Shown piece by piece: positions 1-6,591 of a stretch of 18,337 nucleotides of DNA; the first letter of the stretch is position 1; every line of letters begins with the position of its first letter. Position numbers and translations under genes: made by a program. The stretch spans positions 1 through 18,337 of the forward strand of contig DRKE01000387.1 of the NCBI GenBank assembly GCA_011051925.1, written 5' to 3'. The notes beneath the pieces were generated by a model that saw nothing but the letters and a program-made list of their open reading frames with translations, was not told the DNA's origin and made no database searches. The stretch comes from Deltaproteobacteria bacterium (lineage in GTDB: Bacteria > Myxococcota_A > UBA9160 > UBA4427).

Positions 1-1112
1 CCGATCTCTTCGGCCACCTCCTCGATCGTGTCCCCCGTACCGACGATCTCCCCGCCGAGCATGTTCGGCTGCTTCCAGTCCTCTTCGCCGATGATCATGT
101 AGATTCCCTCGCCGAGTTGTCTGCGGGCGTGGGACGCGATCCGAGCGTGGTAGACGTCTTCGTTGATGAATCTCTGGCCCTGGGCATTCACGAGGATGCC
201 GTAGGTATGCGCCGACGGCGGGTAGTAGGGAATCGTCAGGAAGCATCGGTCCATGTGGAGCACGGCGCCTCCCGCACCGACGCCCATCCGGATGCCCGCG
301 CCGTCGTCGAAGGGGTTTCCGATCGGCGTCGCGAGCCCCGCGACCTCGGGCGCATGGCGGGTGAACATCTCCTTGTTCATGGCGAATCCGCCGGCACAGA
401 GCACGACACCCTTGCGGGCACGGACGTTCCGCTCCCGACCGTCGATCCGGACCACGAGCCCGCGGACCTCGCCGGAATCGTCGACGACGAGCGTCAACGC
501 CCGGGCATCGTATTGGATCCGCACGCCGCGTGCCTCCACCTGGCGCGTCACGATCTGCATGAAGAGGGGCCCCCCATTGTCGCCTTCGACTTCGAGGTTG
601 TGCCCGCGCGGACAGGGCCTGGCTTCATCGCGGAAGGGCCAGGCCTTTTCGTTTCCCGTGTAGAGGAGGCAGTCGTCGGTGAGCGCGACGATCGCCCGCT
701 TCTTGAATTCGCTCTTCTTGTAGGGGACGCCGAGGGAGACGATCCAGTCGAAGTGGGCGCGGCTGTTCTCGCAGTAGAGTCGGATGCGCTCCGGATCGCC
801 GATCTCGCCCTGGGCGAGGGTCAGGTAGCGGATCATGTCTTCGGTGGAATCCGCGTATCCGCAGGCCTGCTGGATGGGGGTTCCGCCGCTCCCGCCCATG
901 TAGATCTCGGCACTCGAGAGCGCCGTCGATCCTCCGCTCGCGCTCGCGACCTCGAAGATCAGGACATCCGCGCCGCCGTCCGCGGCTTCGATCGCCGCGC
1001 AGCCGCCGGCACCGCCGAATCCGACGATGGCGACGTCCGTCTCGAAATGCCACTGATCGACATCCCGTTCGCGGCGGGGATGGATCGGGCTCGTCCGTTT
1101 CGCTTCACTCAT
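1..1112 (-). CDS. FAD-dependent oxidoreductase, 3-ketosteroid dehydrogenase / fumarate reductase-like (C-terminus cut by window)
   Basis: A reading frame of 370 full codons runs leftward off the window with no stop. After a ~24-residue lead it has a Rossmann FAD-binding motif, GFGGAGG (residues 31-37), then the flavin loop ASGGSTALSSAEIYMGG (~58-74). This loop resembles 3-oxosteroid-1-dehydrogenase-like members of the FAD_binding_2 family. A second flavin-contact region, VVLCAGGFAMNKEM (~236-249), is typical of the fumarate reductase/KSTD superfamily, as is GILVNAQGQRFINED (~305-319). Members oxidise or reduce C-C bonds next to a carbonyl; the substrate cannot be read from sequence. The family is usually about 450-570 residues, so roughly a fifth or more is missing. 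The ATG at 1112-1110 is preceded by GGAG at about 8 bases and by a CTATGCTC box (1135-1142). The neighbour on the other side is divergent. Family is secure; calling it a steroid enzyme is tentative. Confidence 0.85.
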   Translation of the reverse strand, partial: MSEAKRTSPIHPRRERDVDQWHFETDVAIVGFGGAGGCAAIEAADGGADVLIFEVASASGGSTALSSAEIYMGGSGGTPIQQACGYADSTEDMIRYLTLAQGEIGDPERIRLYCENSRAHFDWIVSLGVPYKKSEFKKRAIVALTDDCLLYTGNEKAWPFRDEARPCPRGHNLEVEGDNGGPLFMQIVTRQVEARGVRIQYDARALTLVVDDSGEVRGLVVRIDGRERNVRARKGVVLCAGGFAMNKEMFTRHAPEVAGLATPIGNPFDDGAGIRMGVGAGGAVLHMDRCFLTIPYYPPSAHTYGILVNAQGQRFINEDVYHARIASHARRQLGEGIYMIIGEEDWKQPNMLGGEIVGTGDTIEEVAEEI

Positions 1113-1134
1113 TTCGGGACTCCGGTCGGGAGCC

Positions 1135-1142
1135 GAGCATAG
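1135..1142 (-). promoter_or_regulatory. Putative -10 box (CTATGCTC) for the FAD oxidoreductase
   Basis: Read on the minus strand this octamer contains TATGCT, 23 bases before the ATG at 1112. The same octamer lies before three other genes in the window in matching orientation. No good -35 hexamer is visible at 16-18 bases, so the assignment rests on recurrence and position. Confidence 0.35.
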
Positions 1143-1205
1143 ACGAAACCCCGAGGATCGGGCATGGTGCGGGACGGCGGGTCGATCTCCGGGAGGGGGA
1201 AGGGA

Positions 1206-1493
1206 ATGTCTCGAGACGGAGCGGGCCCGGACGGCCGGGTTCTCGTCGAGATCGCTCGGAAGCGGATGCCCTTCGGCCGCTATCGGGGTACGCGATTGAT
1301 CGACCTGCCCGAACCCTATGTCGTCTGGTTCCACGAACGCGGGTACCCCCGCGGAAGGCTGGGTGAGCTCCTGGCGACGCTCTACGAGATCAAGGCCAAC
1401 GGGCTCGAACCGCTTCTCGCTTCGTTGCGCGAGCCGACGGACCCGCGCTACAGCGCGGCCGACCCGCGGACGTTCAGGGAGGGAGATCGCTGA
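1206..1493 (+). CDS. DUF3820 family protein (small, function unknown)
   Basis: This encodes a 95-residue soluble protein. Its core, beginning MPFGRYRGTRLIDLPEPYVVWF and continuing through GRLGELLATLYEIKANGLEPLL, matches the DUF3820 family. Some databases call that family putative quorum-sensing-regulated virulence factor, and related segments occur at the ends of exonuclease-type proteins. Biochemical function is not established. An earlier in-frame ATG exists at 1164, but the ATG at 1206 is better placed: a strong GGAGG (1192-1196) lies 9 bases before it, and the upstream extension is low-complexity Gly/Arg/Ser. The gene is divergent from the flavoprotein and converges tail-to-tail on a CBS gene with only 15 bases between the stops. 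It looks like a stand-alone housekeeping-type gene. Confidence 0.75.
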   Translation: MSRDGAGPDGRVLVEIARKRMPFGRYRGTRLIDLPEPYVVWFHERGYPRGRLGELLATLYEIKANGLEPLLASLREPTDPRYSAADPRTFREGDR

Positions 1494-1508
1494 GGCCCGG
1501 GTCGGGAC

Positions 1509-1922
1509 TCAGCCGGAATCGCCGGTCTTCGTGGCGATCGCGTTCAACACGTCGCTGAAGCTGAGGATGCCGACCAGCTCGTTGCCATCGAGGACCGGCG
1601 CGGCGCGAACACCGACCAGACGCATGAGCCGGATGCAATCGATGATGCAGAGGTCCGCCGGAACGGTGACCGCGGGCTGCGTCATCGCGTCTTCCACGCA
1701 GAGGTCCGCAAGCGCCTCGGTCCCCGCATCGGCGATGACCTGGATGCAATCCTTGCCCGTCAGGATCGAGAATCCGCGATTCCGTGATTCCGGTGGGATC
1801 AGCAGCCCGTGGATCGCGTACTCCTGCATCCGGCGAACGGCCTCCAGAAGCGTGTCGTGTCGATCCGCTTCGACGATCTTCTTCGTCATCAGGTCACGGG
1901 CGCAGAGCGATTCGAGTTCCAT
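1509..1922 (-). CDS. CBS domain-pair protein
   Basis: This 137-residue protein consists almost wholly of two CBS repeats. Repeat one is about residues 9-70 (ARDLMTKKIVEAD...LLEAVRRMQEYAIHGLLIP). Repeat two is about 76-130 (VEDAMTQPAVTVPAD...RLVGVRAAPVLDGNELVGILSFSDVL). CBS pairs (Bateman modules) usually bind adenine nucleotides or S-adenosylmethionine and regulate a partner in trans when free-standing. The ATG at 1922-1920 directly follows the TAG stop of the FapA-like gene (1925-1923) with no gap, and only a weak purine-rich stretch precedes it, so translation by termination-reinitiation is likely. That ties the protein functionally to its upstream partner. The ligand cannot be read from sequence. 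Confidence 0.88.
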   Translation of the reverse strand: MELESLCARDLMTKKIVEADRHDTLLEAVRRMQEYAIHGLLIPPESRNRGFSILTGKDCIQVIADAGTEALADLCVEDAMTQPAVTVPADLCIIDCIRLMRLVGVRAAPVLDGNELVGILSFSDVLNAIATKTGDSG

Positions 1923-3263
1923 CTACAGTTCCGTTCCGACGATCTCGCGGGTCTCGGGGTCGATCCGGAAGCTTTTCGCGCGGGTGTCCCGGTCGAGAAG
2001 GAGCGGGGCCAGGCCGAAATCCAGACGGCAACCCGCATGGGCGATGCCCCGGATCTCGATCACGGCGCTTCGCTGCAGCTCACGCTGCCGACGGCGGAAG
2101 TCCCGGCGGGCGAGGAGTTCGAGCCGGTCGTGTCGGTCACCCGGTCTGGGACGTCTTCCCGGGCCGGACCGCTTCTTGCGTGTCCGCAAGTCGTCGATCG
2201 GGCGAGGCGATCGGTGCATGGCCGGTGCCGGGGGACGATCTTTCATCGGATCGATCGGGCTGCCCTTCGCTTCGAGGGGATGGGCGACCCGAAGGATGCA
2301 GGGGCCTCCGGCCGGGCTGCCTGCGTCCTGGACGCGGATCCGCGTCTCGGCCTGGGCGAGGTTGCTCAGCATCCGACCGTCGACCTCGATCTCCCGCGCG
2401 ACGAGGTTCGAGGTCGAGACGCTCCGCGCCACCGTGAGCAGGCCCCTCGCGTGGAGTGTCGCACCCAGGGCATGGCGGACCCGGAGGTCCCCGCCCGCAT
2501 GCACGCGGCCCCCTTCGCGTCCGAAAACACCGCCGGCGACTTCGACGGACCCGCCTGCGGAGATGTTGCCGCCGTCGACGGCGCCGCGAATCCGGACATC
2601 GACGTCGGCCCGGACCGACATTCCCGCCGTGACGTCCCGCGCGACTTCCAGGCTGCCATCCGTTCGCAGGTTTCCGCTGGCGAGGTCGACGTGTCCCGGA
2701 TGCACATGCAGGTTCACGACGTCGATTCTTCCGTCGGGGTCGATCGTGCGGGCGCCCTTTCGCTCGGCGCGAAGGATGCCGTCTTCGCCGATCGAGATGC
2801 CGTCGCCATGCTTGACGTCGAGGTCCGGAACCGGGGGTGGCTCGATCGGATCGCCGTGCACGTTCCAGCCCGGCTCGCCGGGACGGCCGGGCTCGATGTG
2901 GCCGATCACGTCCCCTTCCGCGACGGGCAGGATCAGCAGTCGTTCGCGAAAATCCAGGCGCCCATCGTCCTGCATCACGCCGGGGACCGGGCCGGCGGGA
3001 TCATGCAGCTGGAGGACGGGAGGCCGCCCCGGTCGCGGGGCGAGGCCGCATGCGATGCGACGCTCCTGCAGCATGGCCGATTCGAGTTCGAGCGCGCGGG
3101 CCACGCCCTCGATCGCTTCGTCATCGCGTCCGGCGCGGATCCTCGCGCCCTCGAGGCGGGTCTCGAGCACGGCCCGGTCGACGGCCGGGCCTTCGGCCAC
3201 GGCGATCCAGGCTTCCAGCCCATCATCCGTCACGCGGATCTGGATGCGGTCTTCGGGTCTCAT
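1923..3263 (-). CDS. FapA family (DUF342) polymerising beta-roll protein
   Basis: The 446-residue protein has the FapA layout. An N-terminal domain (about 1-155) contains the signature ILPVAEGDVIGHIEPG and a following PGEPGWNVHGDPI segment. A right-handed beta-roll follows (about 188-300), with repeating Gly-Asp/Val patterns such as GNISAGGSVEVAGG and GRVHAGGDLRVRHALG. A basic Arg-rich segment (about 344-415) replaces the usual coiled coil, and the C-terminal strand AVIEIRGIAHAGCRL closes the fold. Family members include Vibrio FapA, which affects flagellar assembly or placement, but many occur without flagellar genes. No flagellar gene is visible here. The ATG at 3263 has only a poor ribosome-binding site (GAAG). 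The gene abuts the CBS gene downstream with no spacing. Family assignment is good; role is unknown. Confidence 0.82.
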   Translation of the reverse strand: MRPEDRIQIRVTDDGLEAWIAVAEGPAVDRAVLETRLEGARIRAGRDDEAIEGVARALELESAMLQERRIACGLAPRPGRPPVLQLHDPAGPVPGVMQDDGRLDFRERLLILPVAEGDVIGHIEPGRPGEPGWNVHGDPIEPPPVPDLDVKHGDGISIGEDGILRAERKGARTIDPDGRIDVVNLHVHPGHVDLASGNLRTDGSLEVARDVTAGMSVRADVDVRIRGAVDGGNISAGGSVEVAGGVFGREGGRVHAGGDLRVRHALGATLHARGLLTVARSVSTSNLVAREIEVDGRMLSNLAQAETRIRVQDAGSPAGGPCILRVAHPLEAKGSPIDPMKDRPPAPAMHRSPRPIDDLRTRKKRSGPGRRPRPGDRHDRLELLARRDFRRRQRELQRSAVIEIRGIAHAGCRLDFGLAPLLLDRDTRAKSFRIDPETREIVGTEL

Positions 3264-3343
3264 CGTCTTCGTGGATTCGACCGATCGAATCGGCTGATTG
3301 AGTCACGAGCGGTGATTTCGGTCGTCGACAAGGTCGGATCGGG

Positions 3344-3359
3344 GGAACCCTCCGGTTCC
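3344..3359 (-). terminator. Possible hairpin after the PQQ dehydrogenase
   Basis: A perfect 6-bp stem (GGAACC/GGTTCC) with a 4-base loop lies 25 bases beyond the stop codon of the quinohaemoprotein gene, in the 121-bp gap before the FapA gene. No T-run follows on the minus strand, so it is at best a weak terminator or a 3'-end stabilising structure. Confidence 0.3.
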
Positions 3360-3384
3360 GCTCGGGCGAAACCGGGGGCGACGC

Positions 3385-5532
3385 TCAGTCCGTCATCCAG
3401 GAGACGGGAATGCACGCATGGTCGACGACCACGCCCAGCATCCGCTCGAGAATGCCGGGTTCGTGCCAGGCCCGATCGAGCACGTAGGCCTGGATCGCTC
3501 TTGCGTCCTCCGCGCTGACGACGTCCGCGAAACTCGGCATGCCCTTGTGGGTCCGGATTCCACCACGCACGATCGCGTCCCATTGATCGTGGGTCCGCGC
3601 GGAGGCGGTTCGCAGATCGGGATAGACGCCGCTGCCCTCGAGCCCCATGCCGTGGCAGGTGAAGCAGACCTCGGCATAGACCTCGCGGCCCCGGCGGATG
3701 GTTTCGGGGGGAACGTCCAGGGGTGGTCGGGCGACCTTCCGGATCGGTCGCCGTCGCACGGGGGGCATGGTCGCCTTCCCGCCGAGCTTCCAGGCGAGGA
3801 CCCGACCGGCGTTGTCATGCTCGAATCTCGTCTGGTGATTCCCATGGCTGCCTCCGACACCGGCCAGGACCGCGATGTACTGCTCGCCGTCGATCTGGTA
3901 GGTGACGGGCGGGGCCATGATGTCGATGCCGACGCGGCTGGTCCAGAGGCGTTGTCCGTTCGCTGCATCGAATGCCGCGAAGAGTCCCTCTCCGATTCCC
4001 TGGAAGACCAGGTTGCCGCCGGTGGCCAGCGTGCCGCCGGGAACCCCCGTGCGATGAAGCACCTCCCAGGCCTTCTCCTGTCGGATGGGATCCCAGGCGA
4101 CGAGTCGGGTCAGTCCACAGGGCAGGTACCGGATGGCCCCGAAGTCCTCGAGTTCTTCGTGCAGACGAGGGAAGTCCTCGCCGGTATTCCAGAGTCCGGG
4201 GCGGAAGCGGAAGTCCGACGAGGAGAGATAGGAATAGACCGATTCGGTCGTCGGGATGTAGACCAGTCCCAGGCCCGGATGGAAGCTCATGGGATGCCAG
4301 TTGTGGGCCCCGGGCGGTGCGGGGGAGACCATCGCGTCCTTCTTCGACCAATGGGCCTCCGGGCGTTTCACCGGGCGTCCGGTCGTGAGATCGACCCGCG
4401 AGGCCCAGCTCGTGTGCACGAAATTCTTCGCGCCGAGCAGCTCGCCCGTCACGCGATCGAGGACGTAGAAGAAGCCGTTCTTCGGCGCCTGGAGCAGGAC
4501 CTTTCTCGTCGAGCCGTTCCAGTCGAGATCCGCGAGGATCATGTGTTGTGTCGCGGTGTAGTCCCACTCCTCGCCCGGCGTCGTCTGGTAGTACCAGACG
4601 AGCTCGCCCGTTTCGGGTCGAAGAGCCAGGATCGAGGCGAGATAGAGATTGTCGCCACCGCCCGGGCTTCGCTTCTCGCGGTCGTAGACGCTCGAATTCC
4701 CGGTGCCGACATAGAGCAGGTCGAGTTCCGGATCGTAGGCCATGGAATCCCAGACGGTGCCGCCGAGACCGGCTTCCCAGAGCGAGTCGCGTGGCCAGGT
4801 TCGCGCGGCCGCGACGAGTTCGGGATGCTCGTGGGGGCCCTCCTTGCTGCCGGGGACCGTGTAGAAGCGCCAGACGAGCTTCCCGTCGTCGATGTCGTAG
4901 GCGCTGAAATAGCCTCGTACCCCGAACTCCGCGCCGCCATTTCCGATGATGACGAGATTCTTCACGATGCGCGGCGCACCGGTGATCGTGTAGGGCAGGC
5001 CGATCTCGGTCGTTCGCGTGGACCAGACGGGGGTTCCGGTCTTCGCGTCGAGCGCGATCAGCCGGCCGTCGATCGTGCCGACATAGACCCGGCCCTTCGC
5101 GAAGGCGACACCGCGGTTGACGACCCCGCAGCAGGCATGCCGCGCCTTCCAACGGGGCACCTCCGGGTCGAAACGCCAGATCTCCTGCCCGGTCTTCGCG
5201 TCGAGCGCGAAGACGACGCTCCAGGAGGCCGTCGCGTAGAGGATGCCCTCGATGACGAGCGGCGTCGCTTCGAGACCGCGATCGGATCCCGTCATGTAGG
5301 ACCAGGCGAGGCCCAGGTCATGAACCGTGTTCCGGTCGATCTGCGAAAGTGGGCTGAATCGCTCTTCGAGTGGCGTTCGCCCGTGCATCGGCCAGCCTTC
5401 GTCCGCCTGGTCCGCTCTCGTCGCGGACACGGGCGCCAGCGCGAAGATCGCCGTGCCGAGAAGGAAGACCGCGAGTCGGGGAAAGGGGAGGGGGGATCGC
5501 TTCCCTCCGGATGAAGAGGCGGAAACCCTCAT
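3385..5532 (-). CDS. Periplasmic PQQ-dependent dehydrogenase with C-terminal cytochrome c domain (quinohaemoprotein alcohol dehydrogenase type)
   Basis: This 715-residue protein starts with a Sec signal peptide: basic Lys/Arg, then a hydrophobic run (about 20-36), with probable cleavage near SATRA-DQ (~40). The PQQ beta-propeller (about 45-590) contains the adjacent-cysteine pair C134-C135 (RHACCGVVNRG) typical of quinoprotein alcohol dehydrogenases. It also has the GNGGAEFGVRGYFSAYD segment, the active-site region GEEWDYTATQHM (likely catalytic D324) and Trp-docking repeats such as LDAKTGTPVW. A C-terminal haem c domain has CFTCH (623-627) and a probable axial Met in GMPSF (M665). Together these indicate type II quinohaemoprotein dehydrogenases, which oxidise alcohols or related substrates and pass electrons via haem c to the respiratory chain. 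The start at 5532 is chosen because AGGAG lies 8 bases upstream and the signal peptide begins there; an upstream in-frame extension is Pro/Gly-rich and unlikely. The actual substrate is unknown. Confidence 0.93.
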   Translation of the reverse strand: MRVSASSSGGKRSPLPFPRLAVFLLGTAIFALAPVSATRADQADEGWPMHGRTPLEERFSPLSQIDRNTVHDLGLAWSYMTGSDRGLEATPLVIEGILYATASWSVVFALDAKTGQEIWRFDPEVPRWKARHACCGVVNRGVAFAKGRVYVGTIDGRLIALDAKTGTPVWSTRTTEIGLPYTITGAPRIVKNLVIIGNGGAEFGVRGYFSAYDIDDGKLVWRFYTVPGSKEGPHEHPELVAAARTWPRDSLWEAGLGGTVWDSMAYDPELDLLYVGTGNSSVYDREKRSPGGGDNLYLASILALRPETGELVWYYQTTPGEEWDYTATQHMILADLDWNGSTRKVLLQAPKNGFFYVLDRVTGELLGAKNFVHTSWASRVDLTTGRPVKRPEAHWSKKDAMVSPAPPGAHNWHPMSFHPGLGLVYIPTTESVYSYLSSSDFRFRPGLWNTGEDFPRLHEELEDFGAIRYLPCGLTRLVAWDPIRQEKAWEVLHRTGVPGGTLATGGNLVFQGIGEGLFAAFDAANGQRLWTSRVGIDIMAPPVTYQIDGEQYIAVLAGVGGSHGNHQTRFEHDNAGRVLAWKLGGKATMPPVRRRPIRKVARPPLDVPPETIRRGREVYAEVCFTCHGMGLEGSGVYPDLRTASARTHDQWDAIVRGGIRTHKGMPSFADVVSAEDARAIQAYVLDRAWHEPGILERMLGVVVDHACIPVSWMTD

Positions 5533-5569
5533 GGGTGACTCCTGTGGATCGTGTTCTCGAGGAGACCCC

Positions 5570-5601
5570 GGGCCGGAGCCCGTCGGCGCGGGTTCCGGCC
5601 C
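5570..5601 (-). repeat. Long intercistronic hairpin between NnrU and PQQ dehydrogenase genes
   Basis: Two arms, 5570-5582 and 5589-5601, pair over 13 positions around a 6-base loop, with a single G.T/A.C position inside. It lies 49 bases past the NnrU stop and 37 bases before the dehydrogenase ATG. No T-tract follows on the minus strand. It could be a processing or stabilising element, or a terminator making the two genes differentially expressed. Confidence 0.5.
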
Positions 5602-5650
5602 CAGGCGCGGCACGATCGGGAGAGTGCCCCGGTTTCCGGGCGTGATCCGC

Positions 5651-6220
5651 TCAGAGAATCGGGACACCGATCAGCCTGGCGTGGAGGTCGAAGAGCACGG
5701 CTGCATAGATCCCGAGACCCAGGACGAGCGCGATGACGTCATTCGCTCGAGATTCCGGGGCGGTCGGGATCGGTCGTGGGCTTCGATGGCGCATCGAGTT
5801 CCAGTCGAGAAGCGCCCAGACGAGGAACGCGCCGAAGAGCGATGCGTCGGCCAGGGTTCCGTTCACCATCAGGTGGGCGATGGCCCAGAGAATCGTCGAC
5901 AGCAGGATGGGATGGTGCGTCGCGGTCTTGATCCGCCCGGGCAGATAGGCGGAAAGGAAGATCGGGAAGACGGGAAGGAGCAGGACCAGGGCGATGCCGC
6001 GGAGCGCCGGTGGTGGCGCGTAGAGCAGGACCGGGTCGGGTCGCGCGAGGCCGTAGCCCGTCACGATGAGGCCGATCCCGGCCAGGGAGAAGAGGGCGTA
6101 GAGGCCCTTCCACGGCCATTCCCCGAGGCGCCGGGCCATGCGATCGCGCCAGTCCCCGGCCACGATCGAGACCGAGTGGGTGGCAAGAAAGAGGGCGATT
6201 CCCGTCCATAGGAGACACAT
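5651..6220 (-). CDS. NnrU family integral membrane protein
   Basis: This 189-residue, strongly hydrophobic protein has about five or six membrane segments. It carries the NnrU-family pattern: an N-terminal FLATHSVSI segment, YGLARPDPVLLYAPPPALRG in the middle, and the histidine-containing stretch YLPGRIKTATHHPILLSTILWAIAHLM (broken here by GRIKTATHHP, about 115-125). The family is named after a denitrification-associated gene and is homologous to zeta-carotene isomerase Z-ISO, a haem b membrane protein. Most bacterial members have no assigned reaction. The start at 6220 is chosen because it opens with a transmembrane segment and gives the usual family length; a longer upstream frame is Pro/Arg-rich. 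It is co-directional with the PQQ/cytochrome c dehydrogenase 118 bases downstream, so a respiratory or redox role is plausible but unproven. Confidence 0.85.
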   Translation of the reverse strand: MCLLWTGIALFLATHSVSIVAGDWRDRMARRLGEWPWKGLYALFSLAGIGLIVTGYGLARPDPVLLYAPPPALRGIALVLLLPVFPIFLSAYLPGRIKTATHHPILLSTILWAIAHLMVNGTLADASLFGAFLVWALLDWNSMRHRSPRPIPTAPESRANDVIALVLGLGIYAAVLFDLHARLIGVPIL

Positions 6221-6252
6221 GTCCCGATCCCCTGCATTTCGCGGACAGCCCG

Positions 6253-6276
6253 GGTCTGCGGGCCTCCAGGCAGACC
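6253..6276. repeat. Hairpin 1 of the 6.25-6.35 kb structured region
   Basis: A perfect 7-bp inverted repeat (GGTCTGC, 6253-6259; GCAGACC, 6270-6276) encloses a 10-base loop. It could extend by about 3 more pairs if a bulge is allowed. It lies 33 bases upstream of the NnrU ATG, within its probable leader on the minus strand. Confidence 0.4.
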
Positions 6277-6286
6277 GCCCGGCCGG

Positions 6287-6292
6287 AGAATA
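6287..6292 (-). promoter_or_regulatory. Possible -10 box (TATTCT) for NnrU
   Basis: On the minus strand the context GGCTATTCTCC resembles the GCTATGCTC boxes found before other genes here. It lies 66 bases upstream of the NnrU ATG, and its spacer side overlaps the palindrome 6294-6306. No convincing -35 is visible. Confidence 0.25.
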
Positions 6293-6293
6293 G

Positions 6294-6306
6294 CCGGGAT
6301 TCCCGG
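6294..6306. repeat. Perfect odd palindrome CCGGGATTCCCGG
   Basis: Two 6-bp arms are separated by one central base. It is too tight to make a good RNA loop but is shaped like a dimeric protein-binding site, and it lies where a repressor would block the putative NnrU promoter. Confidence 0.35.
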
Positions 6307-6322
6307 ACCGTCCGTGGGCCGG

Positions 6323-6347
6323 GGCCGCCCGCCGGGGCGGCCTTTCT
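6323..6347 (+). terminator. Canonical intrinsic terminator with no annotated gene upstream
   Basis: A perfect 8-bp GC-only stem (GGCCGCCC, 6323-6330; GGGCGGCC, 6335-6342) has a GCCG tetraloop and is followed at once by TTTCT. The T-rich side shows it works on plus-strand transcripts, yet the preceding gene is transcribed leftward, away from it. It would therefore end a small plus-strand RNA or leader, or stop antisense transcription across NnrU. Confidence 0.55.
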
Positions 6348-6362
6348 CCGAGGTCTCCGAGG
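6345..6362. repeat. Tandem 9-bp repeat (TCTCCGAGG x2)
   Basis: Two perfect head-to-tail copies lie at 6345-6353 and 6354-6362, directly after the terminator-like hairpin. They could be a paired binding site or simple slippage. Confidence 0.45.
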
Positions 6363-6448
6363 CAGGGCCTGGGGCCGGTCGCCACAAAGCGGGCCCGGGT
6401 TTCGACATTCTGCCTCGCGTTCCTGCCCGAGGATCGGCTCTCCTGAAA

Positions 6449-6476
6449 CTGACGTCGACGTCATGTTTGGTATGCC
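6449..6476 (+). promoter_or_regulatory. Putative promoter of the diiron operon
   Basis: CTGACG (6449-6454) and TATGCC (6471-6476) are separated by 16 bases. The second hexamer differs at one base from the TATGCT boxes elsewhere in the window. The start codon is 116 bases downstream, implying a leader of about 110 bases. The match to sigma70 consensus is only partial. Confidence 0.3.
6450..6463. promoter_or_regulatory. 14-bp perfect palindrome, operator candidate (TGACGTCGACGTCA)
   Basis: The sequence reads identically on both strands over 14 bases and overlaps the putative -35 of the diiron operon. Such a position is typical of a site where a dimeric repressor blocks RNA polymerase. No regulator gene is adjacent, so the binding protein is unknown. 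Confidence 0.45.
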
Positions 6477-6591
6477 CCTTGCAACACTCGTCTTCCAGTC
6501 CTCGGCGGGCGGGCTCGGGCTGGTTCGTCGAAGCAGGAGTCTCCACTCGAGAGTTTCCCAACGAAAAGATCCCCACCGGAGGAACCAAACA

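Larger units (their letters stand above)
6221..6591. other. Divergent intergenic region of 371 bp, rich in secondary structure and repeats
   Basis: This gap separates the leftward NnrU gene from the rightward diiron operon. No reading frame in it looks coding. In order it holds a 7-bp hairpin (6253-6276), a TATTCT hexamer on the minus strand (6287-6292) that could be the NnrU -10, an odd palindrome (6294-6306), an intrinsic-terminator-like hairpin plus TTTCT read on the plus strand (6323-6347), a tandem 9-mer (6345-6362), and a 14-bp perfect palindrome (6450-6463) over a putative promoter for the diiron genes. It is the most structure-dense non-coding stretch in the window. Confidence 0.6.

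Noticed and set aside
117..1142. 341-codon plus-strand frame opposite the flavoprotein
   Set aside because: The minus-strand frame has the FAD-binding motif and family blocks; the plus frame has none.
1494..1508. Possible terminator in the 15-bp gap between convergent DUF3820 and CBS genes
   Set aside because: Too short and no stable inverted repeat with a T-run on either strand.
1318..3297. Long plus-strand open frames (659 and 569 codons) across the CBS and FapA genes
   Set aside because: Ser/Arg- or Asp/Gly-biased composition typical of antisense frames; the minus-strand products are recognisable families.
3418..5514. A 698-codon open frame on the plus strand, antisense to the PQQ dehydrogenase
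   Set aside because: It is the complementary shadow of a clear quinohaemoprotein gene in GC-rich DNA; the translated sequence has no recognisable domain and no ribosome site.
6463..6591. N-terminal extension of diiron protein A from the ATG at 6465
   Set aside because: The extension is Arg/Ser-rich without similarity, and GGAGG is ideally placed for the ATG at 6592.
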